Positions 1 to 14,019 of a DNA stretch of 64,000 nucleotides are shown in pieces. The position numbers and the translations under genes are program-made. The notes beneath the pieces were generated by a model. It was not told the origin of the DNA. It saw only the letters and a program-made list of their open reading frames with translations, and ran no database searches. The stretch is from the NCBI GenBank assembly GCA_029204225.1, contig CM055107.1, positions 16,361,309 through 16,425,308 on the forward strand, read 5' to 3'. Within the stretch, counting starts at the first letter, position 1, and each line of letters begins with the position of its first letter. The stretch comes from Diphasiastrum complanatum. Lineage: Eukaryota > Streptophyta > Lycopodiopsida > Lycopodiales > Lycopodiaceae.

Positions 1-177
1 CAATCATCATATTTACATTTACAATCAATAACTCTTGCATTAGATTCATTTTGATCTTAGCAATTATACTGTTTTTTTAATATTTGGAAACTTTTGATAC
101 GCTCCCAGTTGTAGCACATACTTCGACATGTACTCTTTCATCTCATATGCCTTTTGACATGGAAAAGACGATAAAAA

Positions 178-180
<3 letters not shown>

Positions 181-232
<52 letters not shown>
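181..232. repeat. CT microsatellite
   Basis: About 26 uninterrupted CT units, immediately left of a LINE fragment on the same strand. Confidence 0.95.
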
Positions 233-235
<3 letters not shown>

Positions 236-805
236 CATCTTCTCACCTCACATTTGCTCGTGCACCCAAAATACATGTTTCATTCTCTATATATATGCCA
301 GTCTACGAGGAGTCTCTTGCTTCTTTACTCCACCCATTTCCCCATGATAGTCCACTAGAATCACAGGCCGCTTTCCTTACCACATCTCTTCACATTGCCG
401 CCTCTTTGGCCTTTCCTTCTGAACTTCATAAGGGCAAATCCACACATTCTTGATCACCTCGATCTCTACACCCCCCTTGGTATGATGCAAAATGTATATA
501 TACATGTATATATATACATGTATATACATGTATATATATACGACTTACTTGCCCCCACCTTAGCCACTCTCCTCAATCATGTTGTTATTTCTAGCTTCCC
601 ATCATCCTGGTGTACAATATCCCCCCCTATTTACAAAAAAGGTGACCCCATGGTTCCTAGTAACTATCGCACTATCATGATTGGACATGTTCTCACAAAG
701 CTATATGGTACTATCCTTCAGTCTGCAATGAGCTCAAAGGCTGAGACCAGGAGATTAAATGCTTTGGGCTATCTTCACTCTCTGGGCTCTTATCAAGGAA
801 GCTAA
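233..805 (+). pseudogene. LINE reverse-transcriptase fragment
   Basis: The frame at 541-800 reads SSWCTISPPIYKKGDPMVPSNYRT then IGHVLTKLYGTILQSAMSS, the N-terminal fingers of a LINE reverse transcriptase (compare the copy at 61.7 kb). A TATATACATG repeat (490-541) interrupts the frame upstream. The left end touches the CT tract ending at 232. Truncated and inactive. Confidence 0.72.
490..541. repeat. TATATACATG palindromic simple repeat
   Basis: Alternating ATGTATATATACATG words, self-complementary and about 52 bp, inserted within a LINE reading frame. Confidence 0.85.
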
Positions 806-839
806 GCATAGGAAAAAAAGGTCCCAATAATCCCCACTA

Positions 840-1912
840 AGGATAAGATTTTGGAACTATAATGGGATACACTGTTTAGCAACATCAGGAGACCTACAAG
901 ATTTTGTTGATGGATATAACTAGCTTCTTATTGAAACACATGAGGGCCTCAAGAGGTCTACCACTTTTTCCGAGTTTTACCTGGGAGTTTGTATGTTGTG
1001 ATGAAATACATTAGCAAGAGGCAAAGGTTCAGGTGGAGTGGCTTGTCTTTTTATGGATCATTTACACCCAATTCTATCGGTGGTTGGCCGATATGAGTTG
1101 GCATGGTTTATCTTACTATGCTTGGTTGGACAGTGCATTGGCTTGGAGACAGATATGTTCATAGTAGCTTGTTAGTTTTCTCTTAAGACCTTTGGATACT
1201 AATCTCTCCTTGCAGTAACCTTTCCTCTAACATCATTTCTTTCTTGGAGTAGGAAGGAGTCCTTTTGGAGGACTTCAGCGCTAGAGCCCCAAACATGCTG
1301 CAAATAGCTCCCTTGATTAACTACATCTAGGGGATGAATTGGTCATATATCATGGCCTATCCCAATGGTCTTTATCATGTAACTTCATACACCATCCACG
1401 CAGTCGAGGTCATAGCATAGTTAACCACCTCATGGCCCATGGGTTCATTATCTTATATCCCACATATTCCCCCACCACTCTGTCTAACCATTCCTCCTCT
1501 TTCTGACTTCATTTTTCCGACATACCTTCACCCATAACTAGCCCTCATCTTGATCGTATGCCACAATACACCTTCCGTCTTTCAAGCGTTTCACTAAATG
1601 GTAGATTGATCATCACAAAACCCCAGCATCGCCTACCCTAATGCACTTGCGCCAGCTACAAGTTTCTCGGGATCCTTTCCTCATCAACATCAGCTGCCCT
1701 CTCACTCCCTCGGTGAGATGGTCACAGCCAATATCTTCTTCTACTATACCATCCTTGTCCTATGGTGCAGTCCATCCAATCCATCGAATAAAGCCACCAT
1801 CACATCGATCTCATCCAGACTGAATGGATCAAGTTCCACTCAAGAATGCCAAACAAGTAGATCAAATGTCGGGAGTGAGCACTATGTCGGTGGGCACATA
1901 GCCTTTGTCTAG
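840..1912 (+). pseudogene. LINE endonuclease and linker fragment, decayed
   Basis: In shifting frames the region reads like the LINE N-terminus at 4.7 kb: RFWNYNGIHCLATSGDLQDF, then GGVACLFMDHLHPILS and DMFIVACYFSL. Further on it matches the post-endonuclease linker of the 21-kb LINE (PTTLSNHS words near 1,480). Many stops. Confidence 0.6.
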
Positions 1913-2217
1913 TTTAAAGTCCTGATCTGAGGACTTTCACTAGATTTGAGAAACCACCCTTGGTGCAGATTCTCAAATCCGGGGAAGCCCAAGGGCCAGA
2001 ACTTCCCACAGCGGAAAAAAAAACCTGGCCCAGAATTTATCTCTACCTTACACTGCGAATTCATCGCTGATTTGGAATTCACCTTAAAAATTTACTTAAT
2101 GGGAGTAATGACTTTAGCTTAACAAGCATGATATTGTGGATTTTAAAGTCAAAAAAATATGCTCTATAATCAGGAAAGGTTCTTAAATGAAAAAGTACTT
2201 GAAGTGAGAACATGTGT

Positions 2218-2395
2218 CCTCGGCAGTTGGCCGAGCTGGATAAGAGTTGTTACCACGTCCATGAAGCCACTACTTTGAATCTCGCCTGCTATGCTGTTCG
2301 CATTTTAAGCCTCCTGCACCTTCTTGGCTAGGCCTACTTCAGGATATAAATGATGATAGCAGCGCAAACTACCTATCGGTTGCAAAAAAAACCGC
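2218..2395 (+). mobile_element. Candidate tRNA-derived SINE
   Basis: TTGGCCGAGCTGG (2227-2239) matches a polymerase III A box. TTTGAATCTC (2274-2283) is a weak B box about 35 nt later, a normal spacing. An A-rich end (about 2381-2389) closes a body of about 175 bp. The cloverleaf is not complete, so this is not a working tRNA. Confidence 0.35.
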
Positions 2396-2518
2396 GCGAA
2401 TGTAATCTAACTGACCAGATTCTTGTTTCCTCGTGAATCACGAGTTCAAGCTGGTCATGCTAAACCCTGCTGCGTACAGGCCCTCACTACCCTGCTGTTT
2501 TATAAACGGTTTCAAACA

Positions 2519-2710
2519 TCAGTGACAGATACTAAAACAAAGCATTGCCTGAAAGAAAAAGAAGAAACCAAAAAGCATTTGCTGACTTGCCTTGTATAAT
2601 AAGGGAGTTGAAGGAGGAGGAGGAGGAGGAAGAAGGGAAACATTGTTGTCTTCTTCAACTTCGGAGTCAGAATCGCCAAAAACTGCTGTTAAGATCTCAC
2701 TAACATCCAT
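2519..2710 (-). CDS. Possible first exon of an unrecognised gene
   Basis: On the minus strand an ATG at 2710 opens MDVSEILTAVFGDSDSEVE, continuing with an acidic stretch and a poly-Pro run, then TACAAG|GCAAGT, a GC-type donor at about 2,594. An acidic start followed by Pro-rich sequence looks like a real protein N-terminus, not a transposon. I find no matching downstream exon in the remaining 2.5 kb, which is LINE-filled, so it may be a broken or captured exon. Confidence 0.25.
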   Translation of the reverse strand: MDVSEILTAVFGDSDSEVEEDNNVSLLPPPPPPSTPLLYKASQQMLFGFFFFFQAMLCFSICH

Positions 2711-2879
2711 TATTTTCTGACACAGTTTTCCTACCTGCATTCATTCCTCTGCTGCCTCTCGTTTGTGGACAAGGCATTGCATGGCATGGATGAAGGAGCA
2801 AAAGATTTGAGGAGTTTAAACTTCGTATTGCTTTCTTTCTTTCTTTCTTTTGGCATCTCAAAAATTTTAGGGTTTGGGG

Positions 2880-3115
2880 GTTTGGGGCCCTCCTTTGGGC
2901 AGGGGACTACAAAGATTTTTTTTTTTTTTGGGGGGGGGGGGGGGAAGGCCCTGCCTGAGGGCCTTCTTTGCTGGGAGGGCCCTTGCCCGAGGACGGGAGC
3001 CCGAGGGCAGGCCCCGACCAGCAAGGAAGGCCCGAGGGCTTCGGGCCTTCCCCTAAGTAATGCCATTGGGTGAAGGTTTTTTTTTTTTTTGGGCCGTACA
3101 CCTAAATCGTACGGC
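2880..3115. repeat. GC-rich low-complexity block with T/G homopolymers
   Basis: A T-run followed by a G-run (2920-2944) leads into about 120 bp of GGCCCT/GAGGGC words that can fold on themselves. A second T-run (3078-3091) and a GTACGGCCGTAC palindrome (about 3109-3120) follow. No coding signal. Confidence 0.7.
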
Positions 3116-3237
3116 CGTACGCGTGGACCAGTTTTTTTTTTCGGTTTTTTGCCATTTTTTTTTTCGCAAATTTATTTACGTTTGTGGTGGAATGTGGATG
3201 TGGACAGCCAATGACAGGTTGCCACATAGCACATGCA

Positions 3238-3350
3238 CATTCCACCGGAGAGAGGAGAGAGAACGTGCATTCCACCAGAGAGAGAACGTGCATTCCACCG
3301 GAGAGAGGAGAGAGAAAGTGAATTCCACCGGAGAGAGGAGAGAGAATGAT
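3238..3350. repeat. 30-bp minisatellite, four units
   Basis: Units CATTCCACCGGAGAGAGG plus AGAGAGAACGTG at 3238-3267, 3268-3290 (7-bp deletion), 3291-3320 and 3321-3350. Confidence 0.92.
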
Positions 3351-3359
3351 AGATTTCTA

Positions 3360-4085
3360 AGAAAGAGAAAATTGGATGGACATTATGCTCCTGGAGGTGG
3401 TCCCAAAATACAAAGCAAACACGCCGGTGCATTTATTCATAGGAAAAAGTAGTAGGTACATTGATGAAAAAGATATATACACCTCGAAGGGGAAGTTTAA
3501 ACAAAAGTAGGCTTAAACAAGAGCGAAGCTTGCAGTAAAGCTAAGATTAATCCAAAATACAAAGGACACCTGAGCACAAGGCATTACGGAGTAGATGATG
3601 TGTCACTCCCAAACTATTTTGGTATAATCAATGCTATTTCATGCTATTTCGTATTATCAACCTATGGGATCACAAAGAATTGACGTTGGGCTAGCGAGCT
3701 TAACTTACGCATGATACATGCACTCACCACGTGTGGGAAGATTGGTAGAAACAATCATTGGGATCTATATTATGATAGCATATTATTGATTTAGAAAGTG
3801 TTTTTCTTGTTGATAATTTTGATATTAGTCTAGAATTGCTAAACAAATCTATATAGTGGTTTATTATTCAAAAAAATTCTATAACAATCTCCAGCAATTA
3901 ACCTTGGATATATACAAGTGCTTGTGAATACTAGTAATTTAGTGAATGTCAATTGTTGTCATGCTTGCCATCTCCACCTAAATAGATAAGTTTTCTAGAA
4001 AAATCTAATACTACATCCTAAAAATATCTATTTATATATGTGCACAAGAGTTTTTCTGTTTCTATTTTTATACTCTTGTTATTTG
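3360..4085. other. No recognised feature
   Basis: AT-rich DNA without transposon motifs or long frames. Confidence 0.45.
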
Positions 4086-5335
<1,250 letters not shown>

Positions 5336-5339
5336 AAGA

Positions 5340-6180
5340 AAAAACCAACTACAAAATCTATTTAATAGATAGTTAGCCATTATGATTTACAGCTAGGGCT
5401 TAAAACGGAAATTTTTTGGAGAGTGAAGCTCACAGGCTGTTGTTGACTGGATAAATTGTTGGTCAAGCTACTTTAGCTTGCACAACGTCCCAGAATAAGG
5501 AAGCAAATTTCGTCGGTTCTTGTTTTTGCATTGGGTGAGGCCTCCCAGTGGTAGGGAACGCAACCCATAGAAATGTGATTGGGCTGAATTCCTAGTGGAA
5601 TTCCGTAAAGCTTTTTTCACAGTTAACGAAATGCGTATTCGCTTTATTAACTGCAATGGGCAACCGAGAACGGGAATTCTTGGATTTTTTGGCCAAGGTG
5701 TCGTTTTTTTAGAATCGTGCACAGCCAGAAAGGGCTAGAAGCCTAGGATGGAAACTGAAATGGAATGAAAAAGTTGTTTCTGGATGTGCTTGAAGTCGTG
5801 GGCGTAGCAACACTATTTGTTGTTAAGAACAAGAAAAAGCCGGTTCATTCTTCCCCATTTCTAAATCTGCCACTCAAGGCATAAATACTTTGATCCTTTC
5901 GGTGACCATAAAGATTGTGAAAAGGGACGAAAGAATGTCTGAAGTGGTAATTGTTTATTGAAGTTGGAATCTGTAAATAATTCTCGAAAACTTCATATAG
6001 TTGTACTATTTTTTCTGACACTTTGATCAGGAAGTGGAGGGCCTTTGTGGATAAAGAACTTGTGGTATGGGACGCATGCAATTCCAAAATGAAGATCTGA
6101 AACTAAGTGAATTAGTTGACCATAGTATGGCCATAAGTCTTAGTGATGCCAAATACTATCGGTCATAAAACGGGTGTTTT
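5340..6180. other. No recognised feature
   Basis: Mixed-composition DNA with short frames only. It could be further LINE or LTR debris, but I cannot support that. Confidence 0.4.
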
Positions 6181-6185
6181 GCCGG

Positions 6186-6232
6186 AAATTTGAGATATTG
6201 GTCATGACCCCTTTTTTGGATATCTCAAATTT
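6186..6232. repeat. 13-bp perfect inverted repeat
   Basis: AAATTTGAGATAT (6186-6198) and ATATCTCAAATTT (6220-6232) with a 21-nt loop; it marks the edge of the repeat starting at about 6,245. Confidence 0.75.
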
Positions 6233-6244
6233 ACAAAACCGGAA

Positions 6245-6548
6245 AAACCCAGCAAAGAAGGTTGCAGAGGTGTCCAGTGAGGTCTCACAGTGCACTACTA
6301 GTGGTGCATAGGCCTTGGAAAATATAAGTATACCTGTTGGGCTCTCACTAGTGTATGCTTGATTTTGTGATTAGTAGCTACATGCTCCTGGTGTGACTCC
6401 TCTTTCCATGACTCTGATTGATCCATAGCTTGGGGGCTAGATCCGTTCGATCTAGGTTTGGTTGGGTTGGTTTATCCACCACCTGTTTCCTTGTGTTGTT
6501 GCTTTGTATGGTATGCTTGGCTAGAATCTTGTTGTGTGGACTTTATAG
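6245..6548 (+). repeat. LTR-like repeat, inverted copy of 11,012-11,290
   Basis: Words such as GTGTCCAGTGAGGT, GCACTACTAGTGGTGCAT and TTTGGTTGGGTTGG recur in reverse complement at 11.0-11.3 kb over about 280 bp, at about 75-80% identity by eye. In the 11-kb copy the end GGACTTTATAG abuts a primer-binding site, so this is probably LTR sequence. It truncates the copia integrase frame at about 6,548. Confidence 0.65.
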
Positions 6549-8319
6549 AAGGGCCTTGATTTTCTGACCAGTTTGATTCTTAGCGTATTGCTTGAAGTCT
6601 TTGAAACAACGAAATTCTTCTGACTTGTTCTTTATGAACATAACTCTGGCAAATCGGGAGTGATCATCAATGAATGTGATAAAATATAGAGCTTGACCTA
6701 ATGAAGGTACGCTCATAGGACAACAGAAGTCACTGTGTATCAGTGACAAGATGGACTTCGCCCTTTTGGCTTGTCCTCTGGGAAATCTCGTCCTAGGTTG
6801 TTTTCCTAGTAGACAATTTTCACAAATAGTCTGATTAGCTATTGTGACAGCAATTATATTCATGTCCTTGACCATTTTATTGTGATATATATACAAGATT
6901 GAACGCATGCTTAAATGACCTAATCTTTGATGCCATAAATTAGCATCTGAACAACTCACAGAAAGTGCAACATCGTGACTCGATATGTACAAATTTCCTT
7001 CTCTGTAAGCAGAGAGGATTTTCTTTGGATTTTCATCTAAAATAGTACATTGGTTGGCAGTGAACAAAGCTCTATATCCCTGATCTGTGATCTTGCTAAT
7101 AGATAAAAGGTTCTTTATTAATTTGGGTACATAAAATACTCCACTAAGCTGCCTAGTGATGCCATTAGAGAATTGCAGGTGAATAGATCTTTGGCCTTCA
7201 ACTTGGTGTGAACTGGAGTCACCAAAGAAAATGTACTTTGATTATGTAGTTGTGAGTGTAGAGAAGAGGTCCTTGCATGATGTCATGTGCTGAGAAGCAC
7301 CTGAATCGAGATACCATTGATGGGCATCTCTACTGGATTGATCTTGTACCATCAGCGTCTTTTCTTCATCTTGAGATCCTTTGACTGTGTCAGAGTTGCC
7401 TTCCTGGTGCTGCTACATCTTCTTCTTTGCTTCATTGTGATTGAGGATGCGAGAGTCTTTGATGTCGTGGTTGGTTCTTTTGCAATATCTGCAAAATAGT
7501 ATGGTCTTGGACGATGAATGACTATCATGTTGATGTTGTAGTTGTAATGTTGTTGGTTGTTCTGCTTTTGTCTTCTTATCCTTGAAGCCTTTCTTCTTCT
7601 TGGATTGCTGCTTGGTTGAATAGAGTGCCATGGATTTGGTACTCGTAGATGTGGACAAGCTTTTCCTCCTAATTTCTTCCTGCAACAAACTTCTTGTCAA
7701 TTTTTGGAGAGACAGCGTAGGGGTATTGCTCAAAAGCAACACTAGATTATCGTAGGAGGATGGAAGACTAGCAAGAAGAGACATGGTAGAGTCTTCTTCT
7801 AAGATAGGGCAACCTATTGCAGCCAGTTGGTTCAGCAATTGTTTGAACTCGTTCAGATGGTCGTTGATTGAGGTGCTTTCACTCATTCTGAGTGTCAATA
7901 CCTTCTTCCTCAAGAAGAGACGAGTTGAGACATCTGAGGTCTCGTAAATGCTAGTGAGTGTATCCCATGCTTCTTTGGAAGTAGTACAGCTGGATACATG
8001 AGCAATTTGAGTGTCTTTAAGGTTTAGAGATACAATGACAAGAGCATTGCCATCCTTGGCTTCCCAAGCTGGGAGCTATTCGGGTTCTACCGGTCTGGCT
8101 ATAGAACCGTTGACATATTCCCATAGCTCCTTTTCAATCAGGATCATCCTCATTTTGAACTTCCACATGTGGAAGTCATCTCCATTGAATTTCTTGATCA
8201 ATCGGATCTCTAAGGTGCCTTCCATAGTGATCAAAATTTTACACAAACAACTTAGAATAGCTTTTGGAAAAAGATTATGGACTATAGTAATCCACTGAAC
8301 CAAAGCTTTGATACCACTT

Positions 8320-8320
<1 letters not shown>
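6549..8320 (-). pseudogene. Ty1/copia gag-protease-integrase fragment
   Basis: Minus-strand order: primer-binding site variant (TGGTATCAAAGC, 8306-8317); Gag start MEGTLEIRLIKKFNGDDFHM and WKFKMRMILIEKELWEYV; UBN2-type Gag (DHLNEFKQLLNQL, SLLASLPSSYDNL). The zinc knuckle CRYCKRTNHDIKDS has its last Cys replaced by Ser. Protease WYLDSGASQHMTS (about 7,310) follows, then the pre-integrase motif LWHQRLGHLSMRS...CENCLLGK and the integrase start (DDHSRFARVMF). A few stops break the frame and the element ends at about 6,549, so reverse transcriptase and RNase H are missing. Confidence 0.88.
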
Positions 8321-9000
<680 letters not shown>

Positions 9001-10985
9001 TACTCTCTATCTCGCACCTTCTCTTCGCTTGGATACATATTTATAGCTGTCAGAGTCTTTTAACTTAATGTAATTACAGTTTACAAGATGATTAACAACC
9101 GTTTAAACAAGATCCGTAGATCCGTTATTGGAGCGTCATGAAGGAGGAGAAGTACAGAGTAACGTATCCTCCGTATGCGTCATAGTGCAAGGATGTAGGC
9201 CGTGATGGCCGTAGTCTGTTCGCGGTCGTTTGAACAGCCACTGGTCGTTCGTTCAGTAGGTGATCATTTGCTTCCTTCGTTGGTAACCATAAGTGATAAC
9301 TTACGGAGCTAAACGATGAGATGGGTCAACTTCGTAGGGTTGATATCGTAAGAACTCGCAAATCGTTGTCGCTGGTCGACTTCTTTGATAACCGTAAGTA
9401 GGTTGCTTACATTTTCAGATGGTCGAGGAGAGTTGACTCTGGTCATGGCTTCCATCGTAGGAGATCGTAAGAAGGTCACTTGCGGTGGTCGACGAGATTT
9501 TACGTTCCGTTGCCATTGAAGATTTTGCAAGTGCTCGTAGATAGTAACCTACGAGTTTTAACGACTCCCTGTGGTTTGCGGTTTCTTGCGGTTTGTGGTT
9601 TGAGTCGTGCTTCTCCGTAAACATTGATTTAACGTTGCCCTTCAGTCAGACCGTAATCTGGCGATGGCTTTGCGATTATGCCTGATTCGATTTTGTGTGT
9701 ATTTTTGCAGACCGATTCAGAGAGAGAGAATTCTTGAGAGTAGAAGGAGGGCGAAGGGATGAGTAGGAGAAGATTAAACTCCAACAACAACGACAAAGAG
9801 AATCTTGCAAACACAAATATTTGTCTTAAAGGGACACAAACTTGAGAATGTGAGTTCAAGACTAGATTGATACCAATGATTTTGACAAAGGTAGCGAAAT
9901 GTGGACATTGGTTTTAATGTTGGTTGGGTGAGGTGAAAAACTTTTTTATGATATGCTTTCCTAGAAGGCATTAGGGTCGCCATGGACTCTTTGAGTGAAA
10001 ACTACGTGGAAGTGAATGGGTGAGCAAGATGGTGGTATGTATGATAAGGTGAACAAATTAAAAAATGAGTATATTTTGGATTGTGATTTTTGCACAAATA
10101 GTCAAATAGAAAACGTGGATCAAATAGAAAGTAGTCTCTAATAAGTTTGAAACAAATATAGTTCTAGAAAAAAGAGATATTGGGTTTGTTAGCCTCCCAT
10201 ACTCTAGTAGCTCAAGGATAAATAGTGGATGAAGATCTCTACTATGTTAAAAAGTCCAAATATTTGACCGCAATGTTAATATAATTAACTAGGCTTGGTA
10301 ATATCAATATATCTATAAATAAATATTGAGTTCATATCAGTAAAGCTATAACCAGAAATATAAAATATTCGCAAACCAGTATACATCACGAACCATCACC
10401 ATTACTATCTATCATAGAAAAACCCTACTTCTTTGCCTAGTCTATAGATGTATATAATAATGGTGTAGTACCTGTGGCCAAGGTATGCTTCAATCATAAA
10501 CAATGCTAAATGCATGAGGTGTTATGTTCCAATAGTGTAGACTGTTGGTGACCTTTCATAGCAACAACACATCCCACTTTGTGAATCTTTTGCCTTCACT
10601 CAAGTCATTGACCATTTGTGAGAGCAATATATGGTGAAAAAAGTTTTAAGAAGAGAGCGATTGAATTGATGTTTATGTTGACCCATTCTACATTGAACAC
10701 TCGCATTTCAGTTCATGTGTTGAAAGCAAAAAAAGAATTTCTAAGTGGTTTTTTAGCGGATTTTTAGTGTGGATCGCTGTAGCAGCGGATCAGAGAAAAA
10801 AAGCAAGTAATCCTTGTGGCTATCAGTCACAGTGGGCTAACACTTTGTGTTAATCAATCAATCAAATCGTGTGTGTATAGACATGATCCAAGTGGCTGTC
10901 ATCAACGTTGGATTGCAACTCATCATTACATGCTCAATCGTCTCCATATTCTTGCCTCAACTTGAGCACTTCTTGATGACAAAGC
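9001..10985. other. Repeat-like DNA, mostly unassigned
   Basis: 9.1-9.7 kb is unusually rich in CGTAAG and GGTCG words, quite unlike its surroundings, and may belong to the copia LTR. A second TTGATACCA word (9869-9877) resembles a reversed primer-binding site. 10.0-10.9 kb shows no recognised motif. Confidence 0.35.
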
Positions 10986-10997
10986 TGCTTAGCTTTG

Positions 10998-11011
10998 GCT
11001 CTGATACCACT
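10998..11011 (-). promoter_or_regulatory. Primer-binding site of a minus-strand LTR element
   Basis: Plus strand GGCTCTGATACCAC is the complement of GTGGTATCAGAGCC, a perfect plant initiator-Met primer site. It directly adjoins the LTR-like repeat starting CTATAAAGTCC. Confidence 0.75.
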
Positions 11012-11290
11012 ATAAAGTCCCTACCCAATGATATTAGCTAAGCAAGCCGCAACAAAGCAACACAAGGGAATCGGAATGGTGGACAAGCCAACCCAACCAA
11101 ACGTAGATCATACTAATCCAGCCCCCAAGTTGTGGATCAATCACTCAAAAGGGATAGAGGAGTTATACCAGCAATATGTAGCTACTAGCATCACAATCAA
11201 GCATGCACTCGTGAGAGCCCAATGGGTATGCTTATACGCTCCAAGGCCCATGCACCACTAGTAGTGCATTGTGACACCTCACTGGACACC
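11012..11290 (-). repeat. LTR-like repeat beside a primer-binding site
   Basis: Reverse-complement relative of 6,245-6,548. It starts CTATAAAGTCC right after the primer site, so on the minus strand it is the 3' end of a 5' LTR. The upstream LTR limit is not visible. Confidence 0.65.
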
Positions 11291-13310
11291 TATGCAGCCT
11301 ATCTAGGTCATCACATCCAGTTCCCCTATGACTCACCAATAGACCCATAAAAATCCACCATCATGAGTTTAGGCCTCGAACCATTAATTATGACCATATG
11401 AGGGCCCCAAACCCCTCATAATCATAACTAGCTTACGGGTTGAGGTAGGCCTACTGACCTCTAGCAGGACAATCAATCCGAGATCAGTCATGGACATGAC
11501 AAGATGGAAGGAAATCAATAGAATTGGGCACATGAGACTTGTAAGTTTTATTCCCAAGGCTCACATTAATAAAAAGGAAGCTAAGCTTTCGCATTTGCAA
11601 ATGAGCTAAAAGATTATCAAAACGATGTCTCTTGCCTACTTATAGACAAAAAATAAACATAACGATCTTAAAGGATAGTTAGCCCTTGTTAAGTCTTATT
11701 TTTGTACTTTGAGCCCTTGTTGGCCTATTATCCTTATTTAGGTACTTTGGAGAGCCTAAAGAGAAAAGTGTCTTATTCTTAAGGCTAATAGTTTTTTTGG
11801 GCCTAACAAAGCTTACAATAGATATTATAATGCATTTAAAGTATTTATGTATTGAAAGTACATGACACTCCGTACTCAACGTTGACTTTATCTCTACAAG
11901 TATCAAACCAGGGTAGGAACTTGTGTATTTTTGCAGGTAATAAGACTGTGCAAAAAGCCTCTGTAAAAGTGTAGAGTAATCATTTTCTATGTTTTATGTG
12001 TTATGTCTTGTAACTTAGACATAGTAACAATATATAACATGTAGAACAACCTAACTAGAAGATTGACGAGAAGCGTTGAAATATAATTATTTTTCAATAA
12101 ATTACATTCATTTCACCATTGACTTTGGCTTCAGATTCTTTTTTTTTTTCCCTTCTTATTGTAGCAATTACTTGAGTTTTATCTTGAACCATCTTGAGTT
12201 TTGTTATGTCCATTTAACCATTAATTATTACTCAAGGTTCATGTTTACTATCATCTCGCTTATTTGTGACCTTTCTCTATTTATTTTGAATAGAATGGTT
12301 TTCAATTATTTTTTGACATTGAGTTTCTAACCAATACCTTCAGTTATTTTGAGTGTCATTACGTGTTTCTCTTTGGTGACTTAGACTTATTGCTTGGATG
12401 TGGTCAATTTCTTGAGATTTACTTTTAGTCACCTGAAAGTATTGTTTCATTATTCTCATTGTTGACTTTGGCTTAGAATTAGTAGTTCTCTTTAAGTGTT
12501 TTCTTTTTTCTCTATATATAGCACAAGTGGGTAGGCAAGGTCCAAGCTTATATCTATGACATGAGATAGATCGAGGTGGTGACACATGGCACTAAAAAAT
12601 GTGGACAATATTGGCTTAGCATTCTATCTCTTGGTGAGGTCGTTGCCTCAAAGTCAAAAATACTCATGCAAAGAGTAGTAGTTTTAAGATTTTTAAGCTT
12701 TTTGTATATTTTTGTTATACTGATGTAACAGAAGTCAAAGAGAGTGAAAGAGTGAGTAAATACATATCAAACAATATGATAAACAAAAGGTAGCTCAATT
12801 TAGAACTTGCGTCTAGGCATTCACCTGAATTTGAAATTTACTAGCTTCAAGTAGATGTTGGAGCAAAAAACAACAACAACAAATGTGATGCCTTTTCTAA
12901 AACTCACTTTTAAACATAGACACTTCAATCAAGTACGTATGTAGGACTAAAGCAAGCATTGGAAAAACTAGAACACTTTGAGTGCATCCACAATCATTGC
13001 TTTGATCATGATCGATATTTGTAGCAAATGAGACAAGGCCAAGAAATTAATTATATTCACCATTTGGTCTAGAAATGAGACATATGCAAGAGCCAAACCA
13101 AGTCCATAAATGATAGATTTGAAAAGAAAGGTAGTTGAGGCATCAATCATGGGCGAGCCAATGACGTAGAGAGGCAATGGGGAGTGAGGCTATCCACTAA
13201 AGAATAAGAAGCCAACCAGATTTAAAGCTAAGGAAGAGTCGAGACCAAAAACATTCTCAAGTTGAAGAAGATTTGTGAACTTGAAGCCAGCCACACTTTT
13301 AAGTTGAGAA
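11291..13310. other. No recognised feature
   Basis: AT-rich DNA; 11.3-11.9 kb may be the rest of the LTR above. No coding motif. Confidence 0.35.
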
Positions 13311-13319
13311 AGAGTTGTG

Positions 13320-14012
13320 AACTAATCGTGAGGTGCTCCATTGGAACCAAGTAATGCTTCACTTTCCAAGGCGATGACGATGGAGATCCAAAGCTCTTCT
13401 CTCATGCCCAGACTTTTGCTATATGCTGCACCTTACGTGGCACATGCAACGTCCCAGCTCATGTGCCTGCATGTCCCTAGGGGCATCTTCAAGGTAGTCT
13501 AAAACTGGCACGTGCCCTTTTGGGTTCTCTAGACCAATGACACTCTTTGATCGTGAGTCGCTCCACTGAAACCAAGTAACTGCTCAACTTACCAGGGAGA
13601 GAGATGATGATGGAAATGCCCAGCTCTTTTCCCATGCCCAAAAAATTCTACTATATGCTTCCCCTACATGGCACATGTAGTTCGCCTCGTACCCTAGGGA
13701 CACCTTTGGAAGGGTCGAAGAGGAATTTTTTCCTCGTTGTCAAAACATGATATACTTTTCTTTTTAACATTAATTTTTTTACACACACCTTGTGATCTAA
13801 AAGTGCGGGTAAAAATAAATTCGTTTTTTAGATGCACCTTCCAATGCCCGACGTAAAAGAAAGTTGCTTTGAATTTTTTTTTAGCGCATTGTATTGCGAG
13901 AGGCAAGAGCATTTTCTTTGTTAAAAAGGAAAAACTGATTTTAGGATGGTCTAAAACCCGCGGAGGCCTTGGGTTGTGTAGACCAATGAGGCTCTTTGAT
14001 GGTGTGAAACTA
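13320..14012. repeat. Diverged duplicated block upstream of the CHCHD gene
   Basis: GCTCCATTGGAACCAAGTAA...CCCTAGGGGCATCTT (about 13,335-13,490) recurs in diverged form at about 13,560-13,715. The word group GTCTAAAAC...TAGACCAATGA.ACTCTTTGAT (about 13,497-13,551) recurs at about 13,949-14,002, next to the promoter. Confidence 0.65.
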
Positions 14013-14019
14013 CCCCATC

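Noticed and set aside
2731-3101. Overlapping Pro/Gly-rich frames on both strands
   Set aside because: They translate a GC-rich low-complexity block with homopolymer runs; nothing gene-like.
3238-3350. Repeat array resembling a CRISPR
   Set aside because: Contiguous tandem units without unique spacers in a plant genome: a minisatellite.
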